From Chloroflexota bacterium (lineage in GTDB: Bacteria; Chloroflexota; Anaerolineae; UBA4142), in the NCBI GenBank assembly GCA_016865935.1, contig VGOB01000009.1, forward strand, positions 1-44,318: DNA of 44,318 nt, given 5' to 3'. Both the position numbers and the translations under genes were made by a program. The notes under the pieces were generated by a model, which was given only the letters and a program-made list of their open reading frames with translations, made no database searches and was not told the DNA's origin. Position 1 is the first letter of the stretch; each line of letters begins with the position of its first letter. This document shows, piece by piece, positions 7,502 to 16,424 of the stretch.

Positions 7502-8875
7502 ATGAAACACCTGACTGCTTTACGAATCGTCGGCGCGCTTGCGCTCGCCGCGCTCATCATCACCGCCTGTGCGGCACCCGCGCCCGCGCCGACGACTGCG
7601 CCCGCGCCTGCGCCTGCGCCAACCACCGCGTCCAGCGCGCCTGCCGCGCCAACTGCCGCCGCTCCGGCGAAGCAAGTGACCTTGCGCTGGTTTATGCGCT
7701 GGGATCAAGCGCGCTTGGATGGCGTCGCCAAGCCGGTGATCGCCGCGTTCGAAAAAGAAAATCCCAACATCAAGATCGAAATCGAAAACATCGGCAGCGG
7801 CACCGAGTACTGGATCAAACTGCAAACGATGATCGCGGGTGGCACCGCGCCGGACGTGATCTATCCCGCCACGCACAACGCGTACGCGCTCGCCGCGAAC
7901 GGCGCGCTGCTCTTCGTCGAAGATTTCGCAAAGCGCGACAAGATCGATCTGGTAAAGTACGAGCCGGGCGTGCTCGATCTGTACAAGTACAACAACAAAG
8001 TCCACTGCTTGCCGCTCGACACCGCCGCCGTCGCCGTCTTCGTCAACAAGAATATGTTCGAAGCGGCGAACATTCCGTTGCCCAAAGTCGGATGGACCTG
8101 GGACGATTATCTCGCGATCGCGAAAAAACTGACCAAGGACACGAACAACGACGGCAAGACCGACGTGTTCGGCACCGACGTGTGGACTTCGTACTGGCCC
8201 GTGATCGTCTGGAGTATGAGCGGACACAACACGTTCGACGATCCACGCAAGCCGACCAAATTCTTGATGGACGACGACGCGGTGAACGCGATCCAATGGC
8301 TGGGCGATCTGATCAACAAGCACCACGTTATGCCCAGCACTGCCGAGCGCGCGAATATCTCCGATATGTTCCTCGCAGGCAAAGCCGGAATGCAAATCAT
8401 CGGACACTGGCGCGTGCCCCAATATATGACGATCAAGGATTTCAAGTGGGACATCGTGCCGTTGCCCAAGGGCAAGGCGCAAGTCAATCGCGCGGACGGC
8501 AGTTGCTTTGCGATCACCGCGCAATCGAAAAATCCCGAAGAAGCGTGGAAGTTTATCAAATTCTTGTCGGGACCGGATTCGATGGGCGTCGGCTTGCTGT
8601 TGGATTTGCAACAGATGACGCCGGCGTTGATTGACTATCAAAAATCGGACCGCTTCCTCAAACCGGCAAAGTTGACCGGCGTCGACAAGACCGGGCTTTT
8701 GGCGGGCAAGGAAAATCTCTTCACGATGTACGATCCGATCCATCCGCTCTACGACGAAATCGCGACCGCCGAGAACGCCGAACTGGGCGAAGTGTGGAAC
8801 GGCAAAGCGACCGCCAAAGAAGCGATCGCGCGCTTGCTTCCCAAGATCGAAGCGATTCTGAAGAAGGTCAAGTAA
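7502..8875 (+). CDS. Sugar-binding lipoprotein of an ABC transporter (family 1)
   Basis: A 457-residue extracellular solute-binding protein. A signal peptide ends in a lipobox (IITAC) with acylated Cys23, followed by a flexible Ala/Pro/Thr linker to about residue 57. The mature domain is a CUT1-type binding fold (TLRWFMRWD, AAFEKENPNIKIEIENIG, GTAPDVIY, NNKVHCLPLDT, GKAGMQIIGHW, NPEEAWKFIKFLSG). The start ATG at 7502 has a strong GAGGAGG upstream. It follows the two permease genes and should deliver oligosaccharides to them. The lipid anchor fits a single-membrane envelope. The ligand is inferred from context only. Confidence 0.95.
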   Translation: MKHLTALRIVGALALAALIITACAAPAPAPTTAPAPAPAPTTASSAPAAPTAAAPAKQVTLRWFMRWDQARLDGVAKPVIAAFEKENPNIKIEIENIGSGTEYWIKLQTMIAGGTAPDVIYPATHNAYALAANGALLFVEDFAKRDKIDLVKYEPGVLDLYKYNNKVHCLPLDTAAVAVFVNKNMFEAANIPLPKVGWTWDDYLAIAKKLTKDTNNDGKTDVFGTDVWTSYWPVIVWSMSGHNTFDDPRKPTKFLMDDDAVNAIQWLGDLINKHHVMPSTAERANISDMFLAGKAGMQIIGHWRVPQYMTIKDFKWDIVPLPKGKAQVNRADGSCFAITAQSKNPEEAWKFIKFLSGPDSMGVGLLLDLQQMTPALIDYQKSDRFLKPAKLTGVDKTGLLAGKENLFTMYDPIHPLYDEIATAENAELGEVWNGKATAKEAIARLLPKIEAILKKVK

Positions 8876-8883
8876 CGTCGTCG

Positions 8884-8971
8884 TGTCATTGCGAGGCGCG
8901 CTTTTCGCGCCGAAGCAATCCCCAACTCGCGATTTGGGGATTGCTTCGCCGCTACGCGGCTCGCAATGACA
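8884..8971. repeat. Dispersed palindromic element, copy B
   Basis: An 88 bp member of the TGTCATTGCG family with intact outer arms and inner arms CGAAGCAATC and GATTGCTTCG. It lies between the binding-protein gene and the lyase lipoprotein gene, where its fold could end or stabilise the transporter mRNA. Confidence 0.92.
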
Positions 8972-8982
8972 ACGCGCGTATC

Positions 8983-9011
8983 GTAGGGGCGCAATTGAAT
9001 TGCGCCCCTAC
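8983..9011. repeat. Perfect 14-1-14 palindrome
   Basis: GTAGGGGCGCAATT (8983-8996), a single G, then AATTGCGCCCCTAC (8998-9011). The geometry (14 bp arms around one G, ATTGAAT centre) is the same as in the palindrome at 1300-1328 although the sequence differs. It lies 17 bases before the ATG of the lyase lipoprotein and could form a hairpin in its leader. Confidence 0.8.
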
Positions 9012-9028
9012 CGTTTCGGAGAACCACG

Positions 9029-12000
9029 ATGCAAAATCATTCGCGTTCAATCCTCATTCTGCTCACCGTAATTATTTCTTTCATCCTCGCCGCGTGCGCG
9101 ACGCCGATCGCGCTCACCCCTGGCGCGACGAAAAGCGCGCCCACCGAATCGGAGGGCTTGCTCATCTGCAATTTCGAAAAAGACATTTCGATCTGGCAAG
9201 GTTATTCGCAAAGCACCGAAACCCAGGTCAAGCCGGGTGAGACGCCGCCCGCCGGATACATCAACGTCGCCAAGTGGCACGCAAAATATACCGATCGTTG
9301 GGTCAAGCCGATGGCGGGTTTCGTCGCGAGCAAAGAGCAAGTCAAGGAAGGGCAAGCGTCCGGCAAATGGGAGAACACCGTCGAAAATGATCGGCTCGTC
9401 GCGATTGAAATTCCGCACGATTGGAGCGCGTACAAGTATTTGACGTTCTGGGCATACTCGGTCACGGCGAACAAAGCCGCGATCGAACTCGTCGCGTATT
9501 CCGAGCCAGAGCGCGCGGCGGAAGACAATTATTACAAACTCGAAGTCGTGATTGATTGGAGCGGTTGGCGCAAGTTCGAAATTCCGCTCCGCGAATTTTC
9601 CGCTACACGTAATCCTGTGGGATGGCACAAAATTGATTACATCAAGATCGCGTCGTCGGGTTGGAGTCACAATCCCAATCCTACGACTGTGTTGTATTTC
9701 GACGCGATGAAACTGTCGAACGAGCGCACAGAATCTGAGGTGAAAATCGAATTGCCGAACAAGCATCCGAATCTGTTGCTGAACGCGGCGGAGATCGCCG
9801 AGATCAAACAAAAGATCGCCAAGTACGAATGGGCAAAGACCGCGTTCCAAAATGTTTCGGCGAACGCATTCACTTGGTCTACGCGGACGATCAAACTGCC
9901 GGAAACTGGCGGCGGCTATTACCACGCGGGCGGCGCAGATTACGCGATCACGCAACAGCATTACGATCTGTCGAACGCGGCGCGCGATCTCGCGCTGGCG
10001 TGGCAGTTGACCGGCGAGCGCAAGTACGCCGACAAGTCGAAAGAAATTTTGTTGGCGTATGCCGGTAAATATCTCAGTTACACGATTCACGACAAAGAAG
10101 GTCGCGTTGGCGATAAAGCGAGCGCGGGCGGACGCGCCACTCCCCAGGGGATCAACGAAGCGCAGTGGGTCATTCCAATCGCGTGGGCATACGATTTGCT
10201 GTACGATATTCTGTCGCCCGCCGAACGCGAGCAGATCGCGAAAAATACTTTGCGCCCGGCGGCGGAACTATTGATGATCAACAACGAAGGTCGCCACAAT
10301 CACCAATCGTGGTACAACGCGGGCATCGGCGTCATCGGCTTTGCGTTAGCAGAAAAAGAGTACGTCGAGCACGCGCTCTACAAAAAAGGGAGCGGCTTTT
10401 TCCACCAGATGAAATCGAGCGTGACGCCGGATGGTTTGTGGTACGAAGGCGCGATGCACTATCAGTTTTACGTTTTGCAGGCGTTGGGTCCGCTCGCGCA
10501 AGCCGCGTTCCACGCCGGGATTGATTTCTACAAAGACCCCGGTTACAAGGCGCTCTTCGATTTTCCGATTGCGTATGCCGACGCGACGCTGCGCTTGCCG
10601 GTGATCAACGACGGGCGCGAAGTGTACCTCGGCGCGAGTGATCGCAATCGGTACTACGAAGCCGCATATCGGCAACTGCGCGACGCGCGGTACGCGAACG
10701 TTCTGCGCGCGAGTGAGCGCGTTTCATTGGAAGCGTTGATCTACGGCGTCCCCGAATTGCCGCCCGCGCAATCGTTGCCGTGGCGCAGCGCGGATTTTGC
10801 CAAATCGGGTCTGGCGGTTTTGCGCGCCAGCAAAGATTTCAACGCGAAACAAGTCGTGCTGAATTATATGGGCTATGAAGGCGGACACAGCCATCCCGAT
10901 CAACTCGGCATTGTCATTTCGGGTTTGGGACGCGTGCTGTCGCCCGACCCAGGATCGATCAAGTACGAAGACCCGGCGCACACCGGCTGGTACAAACAAT
11001 CGTTGTCGCACAACCTGGTGGTCGTAAGCGAAAAATCGCAAGCGCGCGCGCCGATGGGAAAACTGGAAACGTTCGCGAGCGGCGCGCAACTCCAAGTCGC
11101 ACGCGCGTCCACGACAAAATCGTACGGCGGTGTGAACTTGGCGCGCACGCTGTTGTTGAACGACGATTACCTGGTGGACATTTTCCAAGCCGACGGCGTT
11201 GTGGAAGAAACGTTCGATTGGGTGTACCACAACTACGGAAAATTCTCCACCGATTTGAAATTGCAGCCAACCACGTTGAGCAAGAAAAACGGGTACGAGT
11301 TTTTGAGCAACATCACCAGCGTCAAAACCGACGACGCGTGGCGCGCCGATTGGATGATCGCGTCCGATCAAAAAGTGTGTTTGTTTATGGCAGGCGCGCC
11401 GGGCACGCAGGTCTTCGCGGCGGAAGGATTAGTCGCCGCGACAGTGGGCGACGAAACCGCGCCGGAAAAAGTGCCGCTCGTGATCGCGCGACGCAAAGCC
11501 AAGCGCGCGTCGTTCGTTTCGATCATCGAGCCGCACTCGATCGCGCCGGCGATCAGCAACATCGCGCCGCTTGCCGCGACCGACGCGTCCGCGTTTCGGA
11601 TCACGCGTGGAAAATCGCAAGACGTGTTGATGTTCTCGAACACACGCGGCGCAAAAAAGATCGGCGAGTACACGTTGGACGGCGGGCTGGCGTGGCTCAC
11701 GCACACCGGCGACGCATTGCAATCACTCTATCTCGGCGCGGGAACAAAGTTGACCGGCGCGACTTGGTCGGTCGGGATCGAGAGTTTGGTGACCGGCGGA
11801 GACGCGGCGCAGCTGGGTGTCTTGCTCGAGCGCGTCGCGCCGGATCGCTGGATCGTGCGGAACGCGAGTACGGTGGCTGGAATCGTTTCGCTCGAAAATC
11901 TGATCGCGGGAAAACTGGGCGGCTATAAATTGGACGAAGCGGGGAATCGGCAAGGTGAGATCAGACCGATTGAGGACGGGGATGGCAAAATCCGATTTTT

Positions 12001-12046
12001 CGTGGATCCCAAAACGGCATACGAGATTTCAGTCGTGACGCCGTAA
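9029..12046 (+). CDS. Secreted lipoprotein polysaccharide lyase, heparinase II/III-like
   Basis: A 1005-residue exported lipoprotein. The signal peptide ends in ILAAC with Cys23. Residues about 45-235 look like a carbohydrate-binding jelly-roll (LICNFEKDISIWQGY to VLYFDAMKLSN). An alpha/alpha-toroid lyase domain spans about 245-585, with Asn424-His425 (HNHQSW) and Tyr472 (WYEGAMHYQF) as candidate catalytic residues. A heparinase II/III beta-sandwich starts near His620 (GGHSHPDQ). The architecture matches PL15/PL17-like lyases and partners the cytosolic lyase upstream. It probably makes the first cuts at the cell surface, and the binding lipoprotein then collects the products. An acetylated or sulfated glycan is possible; nothing in the sequence decides. 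Confidence 0.85.
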   Translation: MQNHSRSILILLTVIISFILAACATPIALTPGATKSAPTESEGLLICNFEKDISIWQGYSQSTETQVKPGETPPAGYINVAKWHAKYTDRWVKPMAGFVASKEQVKEGQASGKWENTVENDRLVAIEIPHDWSAYKYLTFWAYSVTANKAAIELVAYSEPERAAEDNYYKLEVVIDWSGWRKFEIPLREFSATRNPVGWHKIDYIKIASSGWSHNPNPTTVLYFDAMKLSNERTESEVKIELPNKHPNLLLNAAEIAEIKQKIAKYEWAKTAFQNVSANAFTWSTRTIKLPETGGGYYHAGGADYAITQQHYDLSNAARDLALAWQLTGERKYADKSKEILLAYAGKYLSYTIHDKEGRVGDKASAGGRATPQGINEAQWVIPIAWAYDLLYDILSPAEREQIAKNTLRPAAELLMINNEGRHNHQSWYNAGIGVIGFALAEKEYVEHALYKKGSGFFHQMKSSVTPDGLWYEGAMHYQFYVLQALGPLAQAAFHAGIDFYKDPGYKALFDFPIAYADATLRLPVINDGREVYLGASDRNRYYEAAYRQLRDARYANVLRASERVSLEALIYGVPELPPAQSLPWRSADFAKSGLAVLRASKDFNAKQVVLNYMGYEGGHSHPDQLGIVISGLGRVLSPDPGSIKYEDPAHTGWYKQSLSHNLVVVSEKSQARAPMGKLETFASGAQLQVARASTTKSYGGVNLARTLLLNDDYLVDIFQADGVVEETFDWVYHNYGKFSTDLKLQPTTLSKKNGYEFLSNITSVKTDDAWRADWMIASDQKVCLFMAGAPGTQVFAAEGLVAATVGDETAPEKVPLVIARRKAKRASFVSIIEPHSIAPAISNIAPLAATDASAFRITRGKSQDVLMFSNTRGAKKIGEYTLDGGLAWLTHTGDALQSLYLGAGTKLTGATWSVGIESLVTGGDAAQLGVLLERVAPDRWIVRNASTVAGIVSLENLIAGKLGGYKLDEAGNRQGEIRPIEDGDGKIRFFVDPKTAYEISVVTP

Positions 12047-12063
12047 CGCAGAGGGAAACAAGT

Positions 12064-12095
12064 AAACAGGTAGACAAGGACTTGTCTACCTGTTT
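12064..12095. terminator. Palindrome between convergent genes, probable bidirectional terminator
   Basis: AAACAGGTAGACAAG (12064-12078) and CTTGTCTACCTGTTT (12081-12095) form a perfect 15 bp stem with a 2-base centre. It separates the convergent lyase lipoprotein and GNAT genes. The flanks (AAACAAGTAAACAGGT and CACCTGTTTATTT) repeat the same unit, so it may also be an array of the tandem-repeat class used as a terminator. Confidence 0.6.
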
Positions 12096-12110
12096 CCCAT
12101 TTCCACCTGT

Positions 12111-13097
12111 TTATTTTTCGATCTGATACGCCGCCGGTTTGGGTTGCGGTTCCAGCGCGGGGATCAATTTCAAAAACGGTTCTTTGGCGCGCGCGGTCGT
12201 ATGCTTGACGAGCAGACTGCGCGTGTGTTGTCGCGCGAATCCGGCGGATTCCAGCGCGCGCGCGATCCCGGTTTCGTACTCGCGCACGCTGCAATAGATC
12301 GAGTGGCGCGGCGCCGCCCACAGCACGGCGAGCGCGCCGCGCAACAATTCATCCGCCTCCGCGCGCGCGCGCGGAGACAAACTCAGCCGCAACCAGTACG
12401 CCGCGCGTCCGCGGCGAATGCGCGCCGCGCCCGCCAGTTCGCCATCTTTTTCTAGAATGTACCCCGCGCCGCGCGACTGATCCCACGCATCGCCCGCTCG
12501 GTTGCCCTGTCCTTCCGCCGACAACATTCCTTCGGCGAGTTGCACCGGGCGCGGCGTCAGTTCGGCGTAGAGCCGCATCAAGTCCCAGCCATCGCGCGCG
12601 CGTTGACGGCGCAACGCATTCGATTTTTCCAATGCGGGCGGAAAATCGCGCAAGCAAAAAATTTCTGCGCGCGCGTACGTGTTGAACCCGGCTTGGCGAA
12701 ACACTTCTTCGAAGCCGTCGCCCGACGGAATTTGCGCGAACACACGTTGCCCGCCGCGCCCGCCGATGTCCTGCGCGCATTCCGCCAACAACCGGTACCA
12801 GATCGCCACCGCGTCCTCGTCCGCGTCGAGCGCGGGCGCGAGGTAAACCACATCCGCTTCGGGACGACCGCGCCGCGGGCGCAGCTGCAGAAAACCGATC
12901 GCGCGCGCGCGGCGCGTGGCAGACGGGTATAGCACAATCGTCTCCGCGCCGATGGGCACGCGCGGCAGCGCAACGGCGAGCGCGGCTTGCAGCGGCGTGT
13001 GGGGCCACAGCACCGCACGCTCGAAATCCAACTGCACGCCGCGCGTTTGCATTTGTCGAATCGCGATCAGATCGTCCAAGCCAAGCCAGCGCGTCAT
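12111..13097 (-). CDS. GNAT-like N-acetyltransferase family protein
   Basis: A 328-residue protein that I read as two degenerate GNAT-like halves. Residues about 60-165 carry the better signals (GFLQLRPRRGRPEADVVYLAP, then RVFAQIPSGDGFEEVFRQAGF, the usual strand-helix end of a GNAT domain). Residues about 200-310 repeat the pattern more weakly (GAGYILEKDGELAGAARIRRGR, ARALESAGFARQHTRSL). The start at 13097 is chosen because AGGAG (13103-13107) lies just upstream; the open frame extends 15 codons further without support. Acceptor substrate unknown. It is convergent with the lyase gene and unlinked to its function. Confidence 0.6.
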   Translation of the reverse strand: MTRWLGLDDLIAIRQMQTRGVQLDFERAVLWPHTPLQAALAVALPRVPIGAETIVLYPSATRRARAIGFLQLRPRRGRPEADVVYLAPALDADEDAVAIWYRLLAECAQDIGGRGGQRVFAQIPSGDGFEEVFRQAGFNTYARAEIFCLRDFPPALEKSNALRRQRARDGWDLMRLYAELTPRPVQLAEGMLSAEGQGNRAGDAWDQSRGAGYILEKDGELAGAARIRRGRAAYWLRLSLSPRARAEADELLRGALAVLWAAPRHSIYCSVREYETGIARALESAGFARQHTRSLLVKHTTARAKEPFLKLIPALEPQPKPAAYQIEK

Positions 13098-13157
13098 TTT
13101 CACTCCTGACGCTATTTTACTCCAAGAGGAGTCACGTGACAAGTGGGGAATCGAAAT

Positions 13158-13192
13158 TAGAGAGATTGGAGATTGGAGATTCGTGGTATAAT
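13158..13192 (+). promoter_or_regulatory. GAGATTG repeats with an extended -10 promoter
   Basis: Short copies of the GAGATTGGAGATTGGAGATT array (13158-13182) run directly into TGG TATAAT (13184-13192), an extended -10. TTGGAG at 13166-13171, inside the repeat, is a weak -35 with 15-base spacing. The promoter would drive the small membrane-protein gene starting at 13215, so the repeat may contribute part of it. Confidence 0.6.
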
Positions 13193-13214
13193 CACCTCAC
13201 GAGGAAATCGCCTG

Positions 13215-13445
13215 ATGCCCAAATCGAATAAACAATTCAACTCTCGCACCTACACCGGTCAAGTCGAACGCGAATTGATCGTCGGCGCGATTTTGATCTT
13301 GCTGATCGTCGGCGGCGGACTGATCGCGCTGATCTGGGGACGCGAGGCGTTTTTCACCGCGCTCGCGTTCTTTCTCGGCGCGTTGCTGTTAGCCGGATTG
13401 GTGTGGGGATTCTTGAAGGTGATCGAGATCGTGTCGCGCGATTAA
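13215..13445 (+). CDS. Small two-helix membrane protein of unknown function
   Basis: A 76-residue protein with a polar N-terminus (residues 1-20, rich in Lys, Asn, Arg) and two hydrophobic helices at about 21-41 and 46-71, ending in a charged tail. The ATG at 13215 is ten bases after GAGG (13201-13204). An extended -10 at 13187-13192 fits. The frame is open 14 codons further upstream but that part only reads the GAGATT repeat. I do not recognise a family. It stands alone between divergent GNAT and convergent rel genes. Confidence 0.7.
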   Translation: MPKSNKQFNSRTYTGQVERELIVGAILILLIVGGGLIALIWGREAFFTALAFFLGALLLAGLVWGFLKVIEIVSRD

Positions 13446-13449
13446 CGTC

Positions 13450-13471
13450 GGGACGTTTAATCAAACGTCCC
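13450..13471. terminator. GGGACGTTT inverted repeat between convergent genes
   Basis: GGGACGTTT (13450-13458) and AAACGTCCC (13463-13471) form a 9 bp stem with a 4-base loop. It sits between the small membrane-protein gene and the end of rel; the last base overlaps the rel stop codon. No long T-run follows, so termination is likely but not certain. Confidence 0.6.
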
Positions 13472-15612
13472 TATACATTCGTCACGCGACGCGCCTCGAT
13501 CACATTTTGCAAGTGATCGATCTTGTTGAGGATGCGCGTAAGTTGATCCGCGCTGGAAATTTCGAGCGTCGCCGTGATGATCGCGATGCGATCCTTTCGA
13601 CCCATCACCGCGTTGGCGGACGCCAGGTTGACTTTTTCCGCCGAGACGATGCCGGAAATATCGTGCACCAAGCCCGCGCGATCGAACGCGCGCACCTGAA
13701 CCTGCACCGGGTACGTGTGCGCGTCGGTTTTTTCCCAGTTCAGCGCGATCAGGCGTTCGCGCTCGTCGTCCAGCCCGACGATGTTCTTGCAATCGCGGCG
13801 ATGGATCGTGATGCCGCGTCCGCGCGTAATGTAGCCGATCACCGGATCGCCGGGCAGCGGATTGCAACAGCGCGCGACGTGCTGGAGCAAATTGTCCACG
13901 CCTTCGACCGTGAGCGCCGGTTCCAGGATTTGCGGCGGCGGAGGCGGCGTTGGTTCGGCGTGCGGCGCGGTTTCTTCGCGTTCGGCGTCGAGCAACTGGA
14001 CGCCGATCGTTTGTAAACTCAGGTCTTCGTGTCCGATCGCCTCCAGGAAATCGTCGGCGTTCTTGTAATCGAAAAACTTTGCCAGTTCGTCCAGGTTGCG
14101 TTGATCGTACCCCAGCCGATGCAATTCTTTTTCGAGCAGCGCGCGTCCTTCCGCTATCGCTTGCGCGCGCGCCTGCCGCTTGAAATAATGCCGAATCTTT
14201 TCGCGCGCGCGCGCGGTGCGCACCAGACCGAGCCCGGGGTTCAACCAATCGCGGCTCGGTCCGCCTTTTTTGGTCGTGAGAATTTCCACGCGGTCGCCGG
14301 TCTTGAGCCGATAATCGAGCGGCACGATCTTGCCGTTGATTTTTGCGCCGCCGCACCGATTGCCGATTTCGGTGTGGACGAGGTAGGCGAAATCAATCGG
14401 CGTCGCGCCCGCCACCATTTCGATCACGTCGCCTTTGGGCGTAAAGACGTAGACCTGGTCTTGGAAAATGTCCGTCTTGAGCGAGTCCACGAACGCGCCC
14501 GCGTCCGCGATATCTTTTTGCCATTCGATCAGCTGGCGCATCCAGTTGACCTTGTGCTCGAACGCCGGATCGCGCGCGCCGTCCGCCTCTTTATAACGCC
14601 AATGCGCGGCGATGCCGAACTCGGCGAGGTGGTGCATTTCCGCCGTGCGAATCTGCACTTCGATCGGTTTGCCGCGCGGACCGATGACGGCGGTGTGCAA
14701 GGACTGGTAGTAATTTTCTTTGGGCTTGGCGATGTAATCGTCGAATTCGCCGGGGATCGGCGTCCAGAGACTGTGAATGATCCCCAGGACGACGTAACAC
14801 TCGCGCAGATTTTCGACGATGACGCGAATCGCGCGAATGTCGTAAATCTGATCGAAATCTCTACCCTTGCGGATCATTTTGTTGTAGATGCTGTAGATGT
14901 GCTTGGGGCGTCCGGCGATTTCGAGCGGGAAGATTTTTTCGTGCGCCAGGCGCGCGCGCAAAATTTGGATCGCCTGGGTGATGTACGCTTGTTGATCGTT
15001 CTGATCTTCGCGCAGCAAGGTGTTAATTTCGGTGAACCTGTCCGGTTCGAGGTATCGTAGAGCGAGGTCTTCGAGTTCGCGGCGGATGTTATACATTCCC
15101 AGACGATTGGCGAGCGGGGCAAAAATTTCCATCGTCTCGCGCGCGATGCGGCGCTGTTTTTCCGGCGGGAGTCCGTAGAGCGTCCGCATATTGTGCAAAC
15201 GATCCGCCAGTTTGATCAAGACGACGCGAATATCGTCCGCCATCGCCAGAAACATTTTGCGGAGCGATTCGGCGTGCGTCTGCTCCAAGCCCAGCCGCAA
15301 GCCGGACAACTTGGTTACGCCATCCACGAGTTTCGCGACGGGATCGCCGAATTCTGTTCGGATCGTTTCGAGTGGAACGTCCGTATCTTCGGGGACATCG
15401 TGCAAGAGCGCGGCGATGATCGTGTCGTCGTCGAGATGAAATTCGGTGAGGGCGTGCGCCACTTCGAGGGAATGGAAAATGTACGGCTCGCCGGTCGAGC
15501 GCGTTTGGGTCGCGTGCGCGACGCGCGCCAAATCGTACGCGCGGCGGAGGCGTTCCGCATTGACCGCCGGGTTATACGATTGGATTTTGTCGAGAAGCGT
15601 TTGCAGATCCAT
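13471..15612 (-). CDS. rel: Bifunctional (p)ppGpp synthetase/hydrolase (RSH)
   Basis: A 713-residue full-length Rel/SpoT protein that makes and degrades the stringent-response alarmone. Domains in order: HD hydrolase (about 28-180, His47, His71-Asp72, Glu75-Asp76 in LLHDVPEDTD, DRLHNMRTL); synthetase (about 215-340, GRPKHIYSIYNKM, YYQSLHT, EVQIRT); TGS (about 386-447, VYVFTPKGD); a helical region; the Cys-rich segment ARCCNPLPGD...HRRDC; and a C-terminal ACT domain. All hydrolase motifs look intact, so a bifunctional enzyme is expected. The start ATG at 15612 gives the conserved length. The gene follows npdG on the same strand by 68 bases and may be cotranscribed. Confidence 0.97.
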   Translation of the reverse strand: MDLQTLLDKIQSYNPAVNAERLRRAYDLARVAHATQTRSTGEPYIFHSLEVAHALTEFHLDDDTIIAALLHDVPEDTDVPLETIRTEFGDPVAKLVDGVTKLSGLRLGLEQTHAESLRKMFLAMADDIRVVLIKLADRLHNMRTLYGLPPEKQRRIARETMEIFAPLANRLGMYNIRRELEDLALRYLEPDRFTEINTLLREDQNDQQAYITQAIQILRARLAHEKIFPLEIAGRPKHIYSIYNKMIRKGRDFDQIYDIRAIRVIVENLRECYVVLGIIHSLWTPIPGEFDDYIAKPKENYYQSLHTAVIGPRGKPIEVQIRTAEMHHLAEFGIAAHWRYKEADGARDPAFEHKVNWMRQLIEWQKDIADAGAFVDSLKTDIFQDQVYVFTPKGDVIEMVAGATPIDFAYLVHTEIGNRCGGAKINGKIVPLDYRLKTGDRVEILTTKKGGPSRDWLNPGLGLVRTARAREKIRHYFKRQARAQAIAEGRALLEKELHRLGYDQRNLDELAKFFDYKNADDFLEAIGHEDLSLQTIGVQLLDAEREETAPHAEPTPPPPPQILEPALTVEGVDNLLQHVARCCNPLPGDPVIGYITRGRGITIHRRDCKNIVGLDDERERLIALNWEKTDAHTYPVQVQVRAFDRAGLVHDISGIVSAEKVNLASANAVMGRKDRIAIITATLEISSADQLTRILNKIDHLQNVIEARRVTNV

Positions 15613-15680
15613 CGCCGTTCACTCGCCTTCTCGCTATTGTACACAAAAAAGCGACGCTTGGCAAACAGATCACGCGCGAG

Positions 15681-16424
15681 TTACGCCGATTCACGCGGCA
15701 CGCCTGTGATGCGAATTCCCGCGCCGCGCACTTTGTACTTGATGTTCACCGCGATCAGAATCGCGGTCAGCGCTTCCACCGCGACCGCATTCGCCAGCGC
15801 GCCACCATCGAACGCGTCAATGCCGATGCGCCGGATCAGATCGATCACCGTCGCGCGCGCGTCTTTGTCGTTGCCGCAAACGATCACGTCTGTATCAATT
15901 TTCTCTTCGACCGATTCTAATTTCTCCGGCGCGATGTTTTGAAACGCGCAAACGACTTTCACTGCGTCGCCGAAAAACTGCTGTACCTCAGCAGTCACCG
16001 ATCCGGCGGCGGGTGGCTTGGCGCGGCTCTTGCGTTCCGGATCGAGCGACGACGCGACGTTGATGACGATTTTGCCTTGCGCCGCGTCGCGGATGTCCTC
16101 AAGAATCGGCGTCATTCCGGCGTAGGGCACCGCGAGCAAAACGATCTCCGCGCGCGCCGTCGCATCGCGATTGGCATACCCTTCGACATTCGACGCACCA
16201 ACGCGCGCGTTCAGCTCGTTTGCCGCGTTCTGCGCCTTTGCCGCGTCGCGCGAGCCGATCAGCACGCGCACCCCAGCTTTTGCAAACCGCGCGGCAATCG
16301 CGTTGCCTTCCTTGCCGGTGCCGCCGATGATGGCGATTAGATGATTAGGTGATTCGGTGATTCGGTGATTCGGTGATTCGGTGATTCGGTGATTCGGTGA
16401 TTGGGTGATTGGGTAATTAGGCAT
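15681..16424 (-). CDS. npdG: NADPH-dependent F420 reductase with repeat-encoded N-terminus
   Basis: A 247-residue protein whose residues 38-247 match F420H2:NADP oxidoreductase, which moves hydride between NADPH and deazaflavin F420. GGTGKEG (42-48) binds NADP; AGVRVLIGSRDAAKAQNAA and the C-terminal NIKYKVRGAGIRITG are family hallmarks. The first 36 residues are three copies of the octapeptide SPNHRITE and variants, encoded by a GTGATTCG array. The start at 16424 uses AAGGA ten bases upstream and overlaps the stop of the four-helix-bundle gene by eight bases. The natural start would be about residue 37 (LIAIIGGTG). I infer that insertion of the upstream cassette moved the start, so the protein now inherits its start codon and ribosome site from the cassette. 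Confidence 0.87.
   Translation of the reverse strand: MPNYPITQSPNHRITESPNHRITESPNHLIAIIGGTGKEGNAIAARFAKAGVRVLIGSRDAAKAQNAANELNARVGASNVEGYANRDATARAEIVLLAVPYAGMTPILEDIRDAAQGKIVINVASSLDPERKSRAKPPAAGSVTAEVQQFFGDAVKVVCAFQNIAPEKLESVEEKIDTDVIVCGNDKDARATVIDLIRRIGIDAFDGGALANAVAVEALTAILIAVNIKYKVRGAGIRITGVPRESA
16335..16421 (+). repeat. GTGATTCG octamer array, left arm of a four-helix-bundle cassette
   Basis: GATTAGATGATTAGGTG is followed by about seven GATTCGGT units and GATTGGGT variants, ending GGGTAATTAGG. It encodes residues 1-36 of NpdG on the minus strand. Inverted copies of the same unit lie beyond the four-helix-bundle gene at 16796-16831. Confidence 0.95.

Noticed and set aside
7520..8743. 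Minus-strand open frame of 407 codons opposite the binding-protein gene
   Set aside because: The plus strand encodes a lipoprotein with all expected features; the minus frame is Arg/Asp-rich shadow.
14029..15060. Plus-strand open frame of 343 codons opposite rel
   Set aside because: The complementary strand holds intact Rel motifs throughout, so this is a shadow frame.
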